Positions 6,658 through 6,815 of a stretch of DNA of 6,815 bases are shown here, piece after piece. The notes under the pieces are model-generated. The model worked only from the letters and a program-made list of their open reading frames with translations, was not told the DNA's origin and made no database searches. Location: the NCBI GenBank assembly GCA_964522605.1, contig CAZFWV010000366.1, positions 1-6,815 of the forward strand, read 5' to 3'. A program made the position numbers and the translations under genes. Every line of letters begins with the position of its first letter. The stretch's first letter is position 1. The stretch comes from CAVZLD01 sp964522605. Lineage in GTDB: Bacteria; Planctomycetota; Planctomycetia; Pirellulales; Pirellulaceae.

Positions 6658-6815
6658 ATGATCCGGCGAATTGACCGCTTCTTTGAGGACCACGTGGCGA
6701 GTTTCACCAAGATCCTGCAGGATTTCGCGGAGCTCATTTCACCAGAGGAAGAACCCACCAGTGACGAACTGACCGCGGAGCTGACCGACCGCATCAACGA
6801 ATCACTCGTTGAATG
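6658..6815 (+). CDS. N-terminus of an unrecognised acidic, helical protein (3' truncated by the window edge)
   Basis: An open frame starts at ATG 6658 and runs off the right edge after 52 complete codons. The start is MIRRIDRFFEDHVASF, and the remainder is rich in Glu, Asp, Leu and Thr with a PEEEP turn. It reads like two or three amphipathic helices, with no signal peptide or membrane segment. Coding is supported by frequent G in the first codon position, GC-rich third positions and balanced acidic/hydrophobic periodicity. The opposite-strand frame over the same bases is Ser/Arg-rich and looks like a shadow. The gene is divergent from the hybrid kinase, so shared regulation is possible but not shown. 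I do not recognise the family from this fragment. Confidence 0.65.
   Translation, partial: MIRRIDRFFEDHVASFTKILQDFAELISPEEEPTSDELTAELTDRINESLVE

Noticed and set aside
6513..6797. Minus-strand 94-codon frame opposite the right-hand gene
   Set aside because: It is Ser/Arg/Lys-rich low-complexity protein, while the plus strand over the same bases has clear coding composition and a ribosome binding site.

Overview
This window is almost entirely one very large minus-strand gene (306-6218, 1970 residues). It encodes a soluble multidomain signalling protein: a Ser/Thr-kinase-like domain, an AAA-type predicted ATPase, a long TPR-like helical region, a GAF domain, a coiled coil, a histidine kinase core and two receiver domains. 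Pieces of neighbouring genes lie at both ends. GC content is high but not extreme. The kinase-ATPase-GAF-histidine kinase ('trifunctional') architecture is common in Planctomycetes and also occurs in cyanobacteria, myxobacteria and some fungi. A planctomycete is my best guess, from GC level, gene layout and protein architecture; nothing in the window proves it.

Layout. Positions 1-194 probably hold the 3' end of a plus-strand gene that ends at TGA 192-194 and converges on the big gene. A competing minus-strand reading of the same bases contains a P-loop-like motif, so this end is uncertain. Positions 195-305 are a short gap without a convincing terminator. Positions 306-6218 hold the hybrid kinase, starting at GTG and ending at TAG. 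Positions 6219-6657 are a 439-bp divergent intergenic region, unusually rich in short perfect hairpins. One of these, read on the minus strand, looks like an intrinsic terminator. From 6658 a plus-strand gene of unknown function begins and runs off the right edge.

Function. By geometry the hybrid kinase stands alone: the gene upstream is divergent and the gene downstream is probably convergent. Its histidine kinase core and C-terminal receiver keep all key residues, so an internal His-to-Asp phosphorelay is likely. The N-terminal kinase fold has lost the catalytic Asp and other active-site residues, and the first receiver lacks the acidic pocket. The protein therefore looks like a histidine kinase with a pseudokinase-ATPase-TPR sensory half. 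No partner (HPt protein, response regulator or sensor) is encoded within the window, so signal and output cannot be read from context. The main points of interest are the degenerate kinase and first receiver, the hairpin cluster upstream of the gene (possible small RNA or leader regulation), and the strand ambiguity at the left edge.
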